Shown piece by piece: positions 48,031-55,778 of a stretch of DNA of 64,000 nt (position 1 is its first letter; each line of letters opens with the position of its first letter). Where the stretch lies: positions 62,001 to 126,000 of the forward strand of contig NZ_JARXVD010000008.1 in NCBI RefSeq assembly GCF_029892685.1. Direction: 5' to 3'. A program made the translations under genes and the position numbers. The notes beneath the pieces are model-generated. The model was not told the DNA's origin. It did not search any database and worked only from the letters and a program-made list of their open reading frames with translations. This DNA is from Mycobacterium sp. OTB74 (GTDB lineage: Bacteria; Actinomycetota; Actinomycetes; Mycobacteriales; Mycobacteriaceae).

Positions 48031-49197
48031 TTACCGAGCCTCGACCCGGCGCAGCGTGTCCGGTGTCAGCTCAGCCAGGGACCGGTAGCCGTCGACGGCC
48101 ATGATCAGGTCCGCCTCGGCCAGCAGGGAGCGCACCACGTGCACGACTCCGGCGGTCCCGGCCAGCGCCATCGCGTACGCATATGGCCGCCCCACACCGA
48201 CGGCGGTGGCGCCCAGCGCCAGCGCCTTGACGACGTCGGCTCCGCTGCGCACGCCTGAGTCGAACAGCACCGGCATGCCCTCGACGGCCTCGACCACGCC
48301 GGGCAGGCAGTCGATCGCCGGAATGCCGCCGTTGGCCTGCCGGCCACCGTGATTGGAGCAGTAGATGCCGTCTACCCCGACATCGCGGGCGCGCCGCGCA
48401 TCGTCAGGGTGACAGATGCCCTTCACCAGTAGTGGCAGCTTGGTCAGCGTTCGCAGCCAAACGAGGTCATCCCAGGTCAGCGAGTTACCAAAGTCCTGCA
48501 CCCACTGCATCACCACGCCCTGCGGGTTCTGCTCCGGCGGAGCGGCCAGCTTGGCCCGGAACACCGGGTCACTGGTGTAGTTGGCCAGGCAGTTGCCGCG
48601 CAGCTGCGGGAAGTTGGAAGCGGCCAGGTCGCGCGGCCGCCAGCCGGGCACCCAAGTGTCCAGGGTGACGACGATGCCGCGGTAGCCGGCGGCCTCCGCA
48701 CGCGCGATGAAGCTGGCCGCCAAGTCGCGGTCCTTGGGCGTGTACAGCTGGAAAAACCCTGGGGTGTCACCGAATTCGGCTGCCACGTCCTCCAAAGGGT
48801 CGGTGGTCAGCGTCGACACCATCATCGGCACACCGGTTTGGGCCGCGGCCCGCGCGGCATGCAGATCACCGCGACCGTCGCGCGCGCAGATACCCATCAC
48901 ACCGATGGGCGCCAGGAACAGTGGCGTGGGCAGTTTCATGCCGAACAGGTCGACCGACAAGTCCCGTTCGGTTGCGCCGACCAGCATCCGCGGCATCAGA
49001 CCCCAGCGCTCGAAGGCGGTCACGTTGACCCGCTGGGTGCGTTCGTCACCAGCACCCCCGGCCACATAGGACCACACCGACGGCGCCATGGCGGCTTTGG
49101 CGCGCTGCTCGAGTTCTTCGAACGCCATGGGCAGCGTGGGGATGATGCCGCCCAGGCCCTGCAGGTAAATCTCCAGTTGGTAGTCGCCGTAAGCCAT
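48031..49197 (-). CDS. lactate 2-monooxygenase-like FMN enzyme (integration target)
   Basis: A 388-aa flavoenzyme closely resembling mycobacterial lactate 2-monooxygenase: [63 protein letters not shown] with catalytic His and Arg, and [16 protein letters not shown]. It oxidises a 2-hydroxy acid. The start (49,195-49,197) and codons 2-8 lie within the element's 25-bp att core, so the protein is intact but its original upstream sequence now sits at the far end of the element. It formerly followed viuB with a TAATG overlap. Confidence 0.93.
   Translation of the reverse strand: MAYGDYQLEIYLQGLGGIIPTLPMAFEELEQRAKAAMAPSVWSYVAGGAGDERTQRVNVTAFERWGLMPRMLVGATERDLSVDLFGMKLPTPLFLAPIGVMGICARDGRGDLHAARAAAQTGVPMMVSTLTTDPLEDVAAEFGDTPGFFQLYTPKDRDLAASFIARAEAAGYRGIVVTLDTWVPGWRPRDLAASNFPQLRGNCLANYTSDPVFRAKLAAPPEQNPQGVVMQWVQDFGNSLTWDDLVWLRTLTKLPLLVKGICHPDDARRARDVGVDGIYCSNHGGRQANGGIPAIDCLPGVVEAVEGMPVLFDSGVRSGADVVKALALGATAVGVGRPYAYAMALAGTAGVVHVVRSLLAEADLIMAVDGYRSLAELTPDTLRRVEAR
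49173..49197. repeat. attL core (25 bp)
   Basis: Identical to 58,410-58,434 over 25 bp; flanking bases differ on both sides. It encodes MAYGDYQL of the monooxygenase-like gene on the minus strand. Confidence 0.9.
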
Positions 49198-49215
49198 AAC
49201 CCTATTTTCTGTGGT

Positions 49216-49237
49216 TGACCTGCGGTTTTGCGGGTCA
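49216..49237. promoter_or_regulatory. TGACC-N12-GGTCA dyad near attL
   Basis: Inverted repeat 19 bp inside the left end. A like dyad lies near the right end at 58,354-58,374. Candidate arm-type site for the integrase or a recombination directionality factor. Confidence 0.4.
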
Positions 49238-49285
49238 TATGGGAACATCATACAGCCGCATAACGGTCTGCGGTAGGATACCGTT

Positions 49286-50188
49286 GTGCGAAACGATTTG
49301 CCGGATTTGGCTGGTCTGCTGCCGTCGTGGCAGCTCGCGATGCGGGCGGCCCGCAAATCCCCGAAAACGATCAAGTCGTACAGCGAAGGCGTGCAGGTGT
49401 TCCTGCGCTGGTGCGAGAACACCGGCACCGTCCCGGTGCTGTCCGGCCCGGCGGTGCAGGCGTTCATCGCGGACCTGCTCGACGCCGGCGCGGCGGCGGC
49501 GACCGCCCTGTCCCGGCAGAAGGCACTGCGCCTCTATGGGCAGTGGCTGGTCGATGAAGGGGAACTGACCACCAACCCGGTGAAGGGGTTGCCCACCCCG
49601 AAACAGGATCTGCAGCTGACTGAGGCGCTGACCGATCATCAACTCAAGATGATGCTGAAGGCGTGCGCGGGCCGGACCCTGCGGGACCGCCGCGACGAGG
49701 CGATGCTGCGGCTGATGACCGAAACCGGTATCCGCGCCGGGGAACTCGTCGCCCTCACCGTGGCTGATGTGAACCTGGGCGGCGGTGTGGCGATCATCCG
49801 CCGCGGGAAAGGCGGCAAGGGCCGCACCGTGCCGTTCGGGCCGCAGACCGCCGCCGCGCTGGACCGGTACCTGCGGGCCCGGCGGGCGCACACCCGCACC
49901 GAGTCCGGTGCGTTGTGGGTCAGCGCCCGCGGTGGTACTGCGCTCACCTTCTCCGGGCTGGACAAGGCGCTGCGCGTCCGCGCGACGATCGCCGGGGTGG
50001 ACGGGTTCCATCTACACCTGCTGCGGCATACGGCCGCGACCCGCTGGCTCCGCAAGGGCGGCTCCGAACAGGGGTTGATGGCCGTCGCCGGCTGGTCGTC
50101 CCGGGCGATGCTGGACCGCTACACCGGCGCGTCCGCGTCGGAGCGGGCCGCCGCGGAGGCCGCCACCCTGAACCTGGGCGACCTGTAA
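49286..50188 (+). CDS. tyrosine-type integrase of the element
   Basis: A 300-aa recombinase with a SAM-like N-terminal core-binding domain (about 10-95) and a catalytic domain: Arg in [14 protein letters not shown], Lys in the [11 protein letters not shown] hairpin, HxxR in [11 protein letters not shown], Trp and nucleophile Tyr in [16 protein letters not shown] start at 49286, reading inward from attL, 88 bp from the core. It catalyses integration at the monooxygenase start codon. Confidence 0.95.
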   Translation: MRNDLPDLAGLLPSWQLAMRAARKSPKTIKSYSEGVQVFLRWCENTGTVPVLSGPAVQAFIADLLDAGAAAATALSRQKALRLYGQWLVDEGELTTNPVKGLPTPKQDLQLTEALTDHQLKMMLKACAGRTLRDRRDEAMLRLMTETGIRAGELVALTVADVNLGGGVAIIRRGKGGKGRTVPFGPQTAAALDRYLRARRAHTRTESGALWVSARGGTALTFSGLDKALRVRATIAGVDGFHLHLLRHTAATRWLRKGGSEQGLMAVAGWSSRAMLDRYTGASASERAAAEAATLNLGDL

Positions 50189-50189
50189 C

Positions 50190-50205
50190 CGTCCGCGCGC
50201 GGACA
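50190..50205. promoter_or_regulatory. parS-like palindrome, copy 1
   Basis: CGTCCGCGCGCGGACA, 15 of 16 matches to the consensus TGTCCGCGCGCGGACA; begins 2 bp after the integrase stop. Confidence 0.7.
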
Positions 50206-50353
50206 GCGACACACCGGCCATAGCGTTGCCGCCCCGGCTGCCGCTATGTAAAGTCGAATCACGTTGTGCTGCACCACGGCACCGCACAATCCCATCCCAC
50301 GAAAAGGAACACCCCGGCCGCCGGCCCGGGTGTCTTTCCTCCGTGGAATTGAG

Positions 50354-50875
50354 ATGGACATGGCCGACACCGGCCCGTTGAACTCCCGCCGCGCTGCCCA
50401 CCACAGTTGGGCGAAAACCGTCGACAGGACGGCAAGGACCGCCCCCGCCCGGGAAGCGTTCCGGAAGAAGTTTCTCGATCAGGTCGATCCGGACGGGCTG
50501 ATGAGTCCCGCCGATCGGGAGAAGGCCGCGGAGAGCGCCCGCAAGGCGTTCTTCCTGGACCTGTCGAAGAAGTCGCAGGCGGCCCGGGAAGCCCGGAAAG
50601 CCGAAGCCGCGAAACCGGGTGTGGCGGCCCGCCGGCTGGCGCGGGAAGCCGCCGCCGCGCAAGCCGCCGCCGAAGCCGCCGCCACGGTCGCTGCGGAAGC
50701 GGCCCGGAAAGCTGCTGTGGCTCTGGCTGCCGCGACGGGTGCCGCTGTCGCCGCGCAGGAGGCACCCGACGACGACGGCGGGCAGGAGCACTGCCCGCGG
50801 TGCGGGGCACCGATACCGCCCGACTACCACCCGTTCGACGTCTGCCAGTGCGACACCGATCGGGATGGCACATGA
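50354..50875 (+). CDS. hypothetical protein with C-terminal zinc ribbon
   Basis: A 173-aa protein. Residues 1-70 are charged and helical (AREAFRKKFLDQVDPDGLMS), the centre is an Ala/Lys-rich coiled-coil-like helix (about 75-140), and the C-terminus has CPRCGAPIPP...CQC, a likely four-Cys zinc site. No known function; a nucleic-acid binding or scaffold role is possible. The ATG at 50354 is followed by another at 50360. It starts the plus-strand operon that runs through the replication gene. Confidence 0.65.
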   Translation: MDMADTGPLNSRRAAHHSWAKTVDRTARTAPAREAFRKKFLDQVDPDGLMSPADREKAAESARKAFFLDLSKKSQAAREARKAEAAKPGVAARRLAREAAAAQAAAEAAATVAAEAARKAAVALAAATGAAVAAQEAPDDDGGQEHCPRCGAPIPPDYHPFDVCQCDTDRDGT

Positions 50876-50966
50876 GAACGCCCCCGGGCGGAACCATCCG
50901 GGGGCGGTATCACGGCGACGAGCCAGGGCTGACTCTACGGCCCACCCCCGACATCCGGCGGCGGTG

Positions 50967-51875
50967 ATGCCTGTGAGTGTCATCCGGCCCCAGTTCCTGC
51001 AAGTGCTGCTCGACGACATCGCGCGGGTCGGTGAATCCGCGGCGTGTGTGCTGGCGCTGCTGCGGTACGTCACCGACGTCGACGACGAATACAACGGGCG
51101 GATACGGGACGACGACGGCGTGATGTGGTGGCGCGCGTCGTACACCGACATCGCGGCGTCGCTGGGCGACTCCGCCAAGCGGTACTCGGTGCGCCGGACG
51201 CTCGAGAAACTCGAGTCCGCCGACGAGGTGAAGAGTTGGCACCCCTACTCGGTCGACGGCGACCAGACGAAGGCGTACCGGATACCGCCTGAGCAGCCAA
51301 TGTGCGAAATCGCCAGGGGGGGTGGCGAAATCGCAACAGCTCTGAACGGCCAAGTTGCGAAATCGCCAGGGGGGGTGGCGAAATCGCCAGGGGGGGTGGC
51401 GAAATCGCCAGGGGGGGTGGCGAAATCGCAACGGGGGGGTGGCGAAATCGCCAGGGGGGGTGGCGAAATCGCAATCTCCTATATTGAAGAAGAAATAGAA
51501 GAAAGAGAAGAAAGAGAAGAACAAGGAGAAAGAGAAGAAAGCGATCGTTACGTAAGTAACGCACGCGCGCGCGAGCATCTCAACAACTCCTCAGCCACAC
51601 CCCAACAACCCGAGGCCAGCGGCGGGGAATGCCACACCATCGTGGAACTAGCCCGGTATCTGGTCCGGGACGGGGTGGACATCACCGCCGACGCGCTCGT
51701 CGAAACCGCCCGCGCTCTCAACTGGGGAGTCGACAACCAACCACTCGACAACCAACCACTCGACAGCGCCACCGCGGACACCTGGATGCGCAACCTCGAA
51801 CACGACGGGGTAGCCGTCGCCCACACCGCACCCGGCGGCTGGACCATCTGGACTCTCACCGAGGCCGCCGGATGA
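50967..51875 (+). CDS. replication initiator (winged-helix) with internal iteron origin
   Basis: A 302-aa protein. Residues about 1-110 form a winged-helix N-terminal domain like phage replisome organisers (WWRASYTDIAASLGDSAKRY, then RTLEKLESADEV and DGDQTKAYRIP). Residues about 113-171 are translated from a tandem DNA repeat and are low in complexity; a Glu/Arg-rich stretch follows, then a C-terminal domain (about 225-302). This mirrors lambda O, whose gene contains the origin. The ATG at 50967 is tentative. The stop overlaps the next start (ATGA). Confidence 0.75.
   Translation: MPVSVIRPQFLQVLLDDIARVGESAACVLALLRYVTDVDDEYNGRIRDDDGVMWWRASYTDIAASLGDSAKRYSVRRTLEKLESADEVKSWHPYSVDGDQTKAYRIPPEQPMCEIARGGGEIATALNGQVAKSPGGVAKSPGGVAKSPGGVAKSQRGGGEIARGGGEIAISYIEEEIEEREEREEQGEREESDRYVSNARAREHLNNSSATPQQPEASGGECHTIVELARYLVRDGVDITADALVETARALNWGVDNQPLDNQPLDSATADTWMRNLEHDGVAVAHTAPGGWTIWTLTEAAG
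51304..51473 (+). repeat. iteron array (candidate replication origin)
   Basis: Five perfect 21-bp units (51,304; 51,357; 51,378; 51,399; 51,442), one 22-bp variant (51,420) and two partial units (51,325 and 51,463). Each junction forms the palindrome TGGCGAAATCGCCA, and each full unit holds a run of seven G. The repeats are read in two different frames by the overlapping gene (EIARGGG and AKSPGGV), so it is the DNA, not the peptide, that repeats. Confidence 0.85.
51484..51540 (+). other. AT-rich, almost all-purine tract beside the iterons
   Basis: About 57 bases with nearly only A and G on the plus strand, the most AT-rich coding stretch of the element, immediately right of the iterons. It encodes Glu/Arg repeats. 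A likely DNA unwinding element. It is followed by the dyad GTTAC-GTAA-GTAAC at about 51,547-51,560. Confidence 0.65.
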
Positions 51876-52414
51876 GCACCCACCGCCGCACCGATCGGAT
51901 GGGCCGCCCGTCGATGAGCCTGTCCGCGCTCACCGGCCGCGCCGACACGCCACCGCCGCCGCCGCCACCCGACCGGCAGGACTGGAACCTGACACCCATC
52001 CCGACCGTGTACGCCGGGATCGAGTTCCGGTCCCGCCTCGAAGCCCGCTGGGCGTGTTTCTTCGACCAGCTGGGCTGGCGCTGGACCTACGAACCGTTCG
52101 ACGGCACCGGCTACATCCCCGACTTCCTGCTGCACCACGACCCTCCGCACCTCGCCGAAGTCAAACCGGCGGTCACCGAAGCCGACTACCGCGCCGCCAT
52201 CGGCAAAATCACTACCGGCCTCGCCGGCCACTGGACCGGCCCCGTGCTGATCCTGGGCGTCGACCCGTTCCCGGCCTGGGACCAGCACACCACCCCGATG
52301 GGTCTGCTCGGCACCGGCGGCAACTTCACCGTCCACTACTGGACCGACAACACCGACGCAGCCCGCGCCGCCTGGGCGCACGCCTGCAACACCACGAAAT
52401 GGCGGCGACCATGA
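51872..52414 (+). CDS. PD-(D/E)XK nuclease-like protein
   Basis: A 180-aa protein. After a Pro-rich linker, residues about 48-120 read YAGIEFRSRLEARWACFFDQ, then LGWRWTYEP, YIPDFLLHH and LAEVKP. The Glu, the Asp of PDF and the ExK of AEVK are the spaced catalytic residues of the restriction-endonuclease-like fold. Such proteins are common in actinophage and satellite replication modules. Coupled by ATGA to genes on both sides. A role in recombination, resolution or DNA processing is inferred. Confidence 0.75.
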   Translation: MSTHRRTDRMGRPSMSLSALTGRADTPPPPPPPDRQDWNLTPIPTVYAGIEFRSRLEARWACFFDQLGWRWTYEPFDGTGYIPDFLLHHDPPHLAEVKPAVTEADYRAAIGKITTGLAGHWTGPVLILGVDPFPAWDQHTTPMGLLGTGGNFTVHYWTDNTDAARAAWAHACNTTKWRRP

Positions 52415-52707
52415 CCGGCCCGGGCCACAGCCCCAAACCTGCCGTGCTGGGTTACCGGTTGGTGTTGGCGACGTTGTCCGCCGATCACGATGCGTTCGAT
52501 ACCGCGATGGACGAGTTGTGGTGCGTCGGCTGCACCCGCGACGTGGTCGCCGCGCTGGTGTCCGCCCTGTCCGGCGCGTTGGTGTTGCTGGCTGACAACA
52601 AGCCGCCGCTGCCGCCCGCCACCGCCGCCGAATGCCGCCAGCGGGCCGCCGCGGACGTCGAATCAGCGTTGGCGATGCTGCTCGACCCGGACAGCCCGCC
52701 ATGTTGA
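52411..52707 (+). CDS. small hypothetical protein
   Basis: A 98-aa helical protein with a Cys pair (WCVGC) and a C-terminal Ala-rich helix. No recognised domain. It overlaps the previous stop (ATGA) and its own stop overlaps the next start, which supports it being a real gene of the operon. Confidence 0.6.
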   Translation: MTGPGHSPKPAVLGYRLVLATLSADHDAFDTAMDELWCVGCTRDVVAALVSALSGALVLLADNKPPLPPATAAECRQRAAADVESALAMLLDPDSPPC

Positions 52708-52832
52708 CCGGCGACATCTGCGCGGTGTGTGTATCCCACCGCACCGATTCGGCCGCCACCGGAAAACCTGGACGGCCGGACGGCCCCACCGAGACCACGG
52801 CGGCGACCGACCGCCGGGAAGGACAACCATGA
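52701..52832 (+). CDS. 43-residue hypothetical protein
   Basis: Starts MLTGDICAVCVSHRTDS and ends DRREGQP. The ATG overlaps the preceding gene by 7 bp and its TGA overlaps the next ATG (ATGA). A CxxC pair near the N-terminus hints at a half zinc site. The only support is position in an unbroken chain of coupled genes. Confidence 0.5.
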   Translation: MLTGDICAVCVSHRTDSAATGKPGRPDGPTETTAATDRREGQP

Positions 52833-53131
52833 CCGACAACGATGAGCTGTTCCCTGTCGACGACCAGGCCGACAGCGAGCTGCAACGGAAGCTGACCGAA
52901 GAGTCCGAGCTGCTCATGGAGAAAGTCCGCGCCGCGCACACCGCGCTGCGGGAGTACGACCGCGAGTGGGAACACGCCCGTCAGCCGCTGGCCGATACCC
53001 TGACCGCGGCGTGCGACGCGGTCGATGAATGCGTCGGCAGGCTGCACGAGGTAGAAGACCGGCGCGGTGTGCGCGGCGTCCCGTTGACGCCCGAGCAGTT
53101 GGTGGCATTCGCCGAGAAGATGGCCCGATGA
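52829..53131 (+). CDS. small coiled-coil hypothetical protein
   Basis: A 100-aa, strongly charged, largely helical protein (ELQRKLTEESELLMEKVRAA, then ALREYDREWEHARQPLADTL), probably a coiled coil. No family recognised. ATGA overlaps at both ends place it in the replication operon. Confidence 0.6.
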   Translation: MTDNDELFPVDDQADSELQRKLTEESELLMEKVRAAHTALREYDREWEHARQPLADTLTAACDAVDECVGRLHEVEDRRGVRGVPLTPEQLVAFAEKMAR

Positions 53132-53403
53132 CCTATGTGGTGACACTGCCCGACAACACCGCCGTGACGGTCGACGCGGACGCGTTCAGCGTCGACGACG
53201 GCTGCCTGACGTTTTTCGCTGCCACCGCCGAACCGGCCGGCGGTGAGGTGCGTGCCCGGTCCCCGGTCGTGGCGATCGCGCGGGGTGCCTGGCGGATGCT
53301 GCGCACCGTGGACGCCGAGGTGCACGTCACCGCGCCCGGCGCGGAACCGCCGCCACCGAGACTCATCCCAGCGACCCGGCCACCGGAACGCACCGGCTGG
53401 TAG
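53128..53403 (+). CDS. small hypothetical protein
   Basis: A 91-aa protein, probably beta-rich (MTYVVTLPDNTAVTVDADAF, later AIARGAWRMLRTVDAEV) with a Pro-rich tail. Last gene of the coupled chain; parS-like copy 2 follows 12 bp after its stop. Function unknown. Confidence 0.55.
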   Translation: MTYVVTLPDNTAVTVDADAFSVDDGCLTFFAATAEPAGGEVRARSPVVAIARGAWRMLRTVDAEVHVTAPGAEPPPPRLIPATRPPERTGW

Positions 53404-53415
53404 CCACACCGGCGG

Positions 53416-53431
53416 TGTCCGCGCGCGGACA
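53416..53431. promoter_or_regulatory. parS-like palindrome, copy 2
   Basis: Perfect TGTCCGCGCGCGGACA in the 46-bp gap between the small-gene operon and the zinc-finger gene. Confidence 0.75.
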
Positions 53432-53449
53432 GAGTCGATACTGGGCCTC

Positions 53450-54043
53450 GTGACGGTTGCACCTGCGGTGACGTGTGCGCGGTGCGGCGGCGTGTTCCGG
53501 CCGGCGCGGCGCCCGGCCCGGTTCTGCTCCGGCCGGTGCCGCACGTGGGCGTGGCGGCACCGGCCGCCGCTGCATTGGGCGGTGGTCACGTGGACCGGTG
53601 CGCAGCAGCACGCGCAATGGACGTATCACCGCAGCCGTGAGCTCGCTGTCGCTGCCGCACCCGACGATGTGCCTTACAGCGTGGTGCACCTGCACCGGCC
53701 GCGGTCCGCGGTGCCGCTCGCCGAGATCGACAGGCAACTCGACCACGCCGCCCGCCGCAGCCACCACGTGGACGACGCTGCCCCGACGCAACGCGCCGAC
53801 GACCGCCGCCGCCTGCTCCCGCGCTTCATAGTCACGCCGAAGAGCTTCCGGGGATTTCCCCGGAACCTCTTGCTTCGGGTGGTTCTCGCCGTACTTCTTG
53901 CCTGCTTCTCGTTGGCGTTGTTTGGCGGCGGCGGCGTATGCCGGTTCGATAGCTTGAGGGGAAATCCCCTCAACCAATTCATCCTGGTCAGCGCCTGTTT
54001 TCCAGCGACCGCCGCCGCCGCCTGGTCCCGCGCCTGCGGCTGA
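53450..54043 (+). CDS. zinc-finger protein (C-terminal part doubtful)
   Basis: A 197-aa ORF from a GTG. Residues about 7-32 (TCARCGGVFRPARRPARFCS, then GRCRTWAW) are a credible CxxC...CxxxC zinc module. Residues to about 130 remain plausible, but from about 53,840 the frame crosses two large palindromes and becomes atypical, so the protein may have been extended by loss of its original stop. An antisense frame also shows coding character here. Confidence 0.5.
   Translation: MTVAPAVTCARCGGVFRPARRPARFCSGRCRTWAWRHRPPLHWAVVTWTGAQQHAQWTYHRSRELAVAAAPDDVPYSVVHLHRPRSAVPLAEIDRQLDHAARRSHHVDDAAPTQRADDRRRLLPRFIVTPKSFRGFPRNLLLRVVLAVLLACFSLALFGGGGVCRFDSLRGNPLNQFILVSACFPATAAAAWSRACG
53841..53870. repeat. 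GGGGATTTCCCC palindrome 1
   Basis: TTCCGGGGATTTCCCCGGAA at 53,846-53,865 (9-bp arms, 2-bp centre), extendable to 14-bp arms with one mismatch. Confidence 0.8.
53954..53973. repeat. GGGGAAATCCCC palindrome 2
   Basis: TTGAGGGGAAATCCCCTCAA: 9-bp arms around AA. Same core as palindromes 1 and 3, different outer arm bases that still pair. Confidence 0.8.
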
Positions 54044-54044
54044 G

Positions 54045-54080
54045 GAGAAACTTGTGGGGAAATCCCCACAAGTTTCTCCG
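54045..54080. repeat. GGGGAAATCCCC palindrome 3
   Basis: Perfect 17-bp arms (outer GGAGAAACTTGT, inner GGGGA) around a 2-bp centre AA, 36 bp in all. Confidence 0.85.
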
Positions 54081-54103
54081 GCGCGCGGCTGCCACCCACG
54101 ACC

Positions 54104-54119
54104 GTCCGCGCGCGGACAC
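54104..54119. promoter_or_regulatory. parS-like palindrome, copy 3
   Basis: CGTCCGCGCGCGGACA (15 of 16), 23 bp after palindrome 3 and upstream of the capsid gene. The stretch to the capsid start (54,120-54,353) shows no other gene I can support. Confidence 0.7.
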
Positions 54120-54353
54120 CCCAGAATGTCGACCAACGCGGCCGTCACCGGAGCTACGCTTAACCCTGACGTAGCGGCCTCACGGTGCAGCAACAGCACA
54201 CACAGGCCGCGTTGGTGCCGGGACGACCGAACCACCGTCAATCACCAGGTGCGCCGCATGGGACAGGCCCATCTATCCCATTCGCGTGCGCGGAACCCGG
54301 CCCGTCGTGTCGGTCCGGCCGGGTTCCGCGCCCACCCCGGAATCGAGCACATC

Positions 54354-55658
54354 GTGACCAGTTTCCTCGACGGCTTGAAGCACCGTCGCGCCCAGACCTA
54401 CCGAGCAGCCGAAGATCTGCTGACCCGCGCCGCCGCCGACGGCCGCCGGTCGCTGACCTCCACCGAAGCGACGGAACTCCGCGGCTACCAAGAAAGCCTG
54501 CGCGGCCTCGATGAACACATCGCCGATTTAGCCGACGACGAACAACGCGCCCAGCTCCCGGACAGGTACGCCAACCTTGGAGGGCGGGGTGGTCGGAGCG
54601 GTGACCGGTCGGGATGGTGGGGCGGTTGCTCGCAAAAAACGGGCGCCATGTTGTCCCCGCTGGGTTTCACTGACGGCGAGTTGAGGCACGCGTTCGACAC
54701 CATCCACCGCGGCGAGGTCGCGATTCTCGAGCACCGCGACCCCGGATTCGCCGGACCCATCGACGGTCTCATCCCGCCCGACCTCGGTCCGATCATCCCG
54801 GTGTTCCCCCGCCACGAGGACCGCCTGTTGAATTACTTGCCGGGCGTCGCGATTGATGTTCCGGCCATCCAGTACATCGAAGTCGTCAGCACGACCGGCA
54901 CCGCCGGCATCGTCGCCGAAGGCGCCGCGAAGCCCGAGCTGCTGATGCCCGCCGACGCGAAAGTCGCCACCGCGAGAAAAATCGCCGCGCACGTCGGAGT
55001 CTCCTGGGAGGCCATGAACGACTACGACGCGTTCGTCGCCAGCGTCCAAGGCGAACTCATCCGCTGCATCGTCGACGCCGAGAACCTCCAGTTGTACGGC
55101 GGAACCGGCGAAGCCAACAACCAAGTCAACGGCCTGCTGTCCAACGCCAACATCCTCACCCTGGCGTCCGGTTCCGGGTCGGAGAATTACACCGACATCT
55201 CCGCGGGTATCGCCGCGCTCCGCAATGGCCCGAGCTTGGCTGTGTGCAACTTGATTCTTTTGCATCCTGAAACGTGGGCTGCCATCAGGGTGCAGAAGGA
55301 TGGTTACGGCCGGTTCCTGTCCGACCCGAACCCGACGGTCGAGCAAGCGAACACGATTTTCGGTATCCCGATCGTGGTCAGCACGCAGTTCACCGCCGGC
55401 GAAGCTGTCCTGTTCGACACGCGGCTGTATGGCAGAGCCATCATCCGTGAAGCTCTGGTCACCCGCATGGGATTCAGCGGCACCGACCTGGTTCAGAACA
55501 TCGTCCGTTATGTCAGTGAGACCCGTATCACCCAAACCATCGAACGGCCGCAAGCCATCCTCAAACTGACCGGGCTGCCGACCACCGCACCCACCGTCCT
55601 CGCCGGCGACACCGAGCCGGCCGAGACGGAGACGACCAGGACCGCCACCAAGAAATGA
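54354..55658 (+). CDS. HK97-fold major capsid protein
   Basis: A 434-aa protein with the HK97 major capsid layout. The N-terminal delta-like coiled coil (FLDGLKHRRAQTYRAAEDLL to about residue 65) is followed by the fold proper: IPVFPRHEDRLLNYLPGVAI, EGAAKPELLMPADAK with VATARKIAAHVGVSWEAMND, the E-loop and spine region, and NTIFGIPIVVSTQFTAGEAV near the end. The GTG at 54354 is preferred because delta domains usually begin just here; an ATG at 54258 is possible. No protease gene precedes it and no portal or terminase is present. Confidence 0.85.
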   Translation: MTSFLDGLKHRRAQTYRAAEDLLTRAAADGRRSLTSTEATELRGYQESLRGLDEHIADLADDEQRAQLPDRYANLGGRGGRSGDRSGWWGGCSQKTGAMLSPLGFTDGELRHAFDTIHRGEVAILEHRDPGFAGPIDGLIPPDLGPIIPVFPRHEDRLLNYLPGVAIDVPAIQYIEVVSTTGTAGIVAEGAAKPELLMPADAKVATARKIAAHVGVSWEAMNDYDAFVASVQGELIRCIVDAENLQLYGGTGEANNQVNGLLSNANILTLASGSGSENYTDISAGIAALRNGPSLAVCNLILLHPETWAAIRVQKDGYGRFLSDPNPTVEQANTIFGIPIVVSTQFTAGEAVLFDTRLYGRAIIREALVTRMGFSGTDLVQNIVRYVSETRITQTIERPQAILKLTGLPTTAPTVLAGDTEPAETETTRTATKK

Positions 55659-55735
55659 GCTTCCGGGCCGCGCCGGAAGGATGCGGAGCCGTAGCCGTGG
55701 CGGATCTCGCGGCTACGGCTCCGCTCACCACCACC

Positions 55736-55751
55736 TGTCCGCGCGCGGACA
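55736..55751. promoter_or_regulatory. parS-like palindrome, copy 4
   Basis: Perfect TGTCCGCGCGCGGACA, 27 bp from copy 5 centre to centre. Confidence 0.75.
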
Positions 55752-55762
55752 CCACCACCACC

Positions 55763-55778
55763 TGTCCGCGCGCGGACA
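55763..55778. promoter_or_regulatory. parS-like palindrome, copy 5
   Basis: Perfect TGTCCGCGCGCGGACA; with copy 4 it forms a tandem pair separated by a CCACCACCACC-type spacer. Confidence 0.75.

Larger units (their letters stand above)
53674..54099 (-). other. antisense segment with regulator-like coding character
   Basis: In the minus frame open over 53,363-54,241, the part from about 53,990 to 53,770 reads AAAAKQRQREAGKKYGENHP, KQEVPGKSPEALRRDY and EAREQAAAVVG. This (KxRQREAGxxxGxxHPK...DxREQAAA) is the linker-plus-helix pattern seen in phage and plasmid ParB-like or helix-turn-helix regulators. Start and end cannot be fixed, and two of the three GGGGAAATCCCC palindromes interrupt it. Possibly a decayed regulator gene. 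Confidence 0.35.

Noticed and set aside
51304..51473. CRISPR-like array
   Set aside because: Repeats are 21 bp and directly abutting, with no spacers, G7 runs and a position inside an initiator gene; iterons fit better.
51548..53146. 532-codon minus-strand frame across the satellite's small genes
   Set aside because: The plus strand has an unbroken chain of ATGA-coupled genes here; the minus frame lacks any motif.
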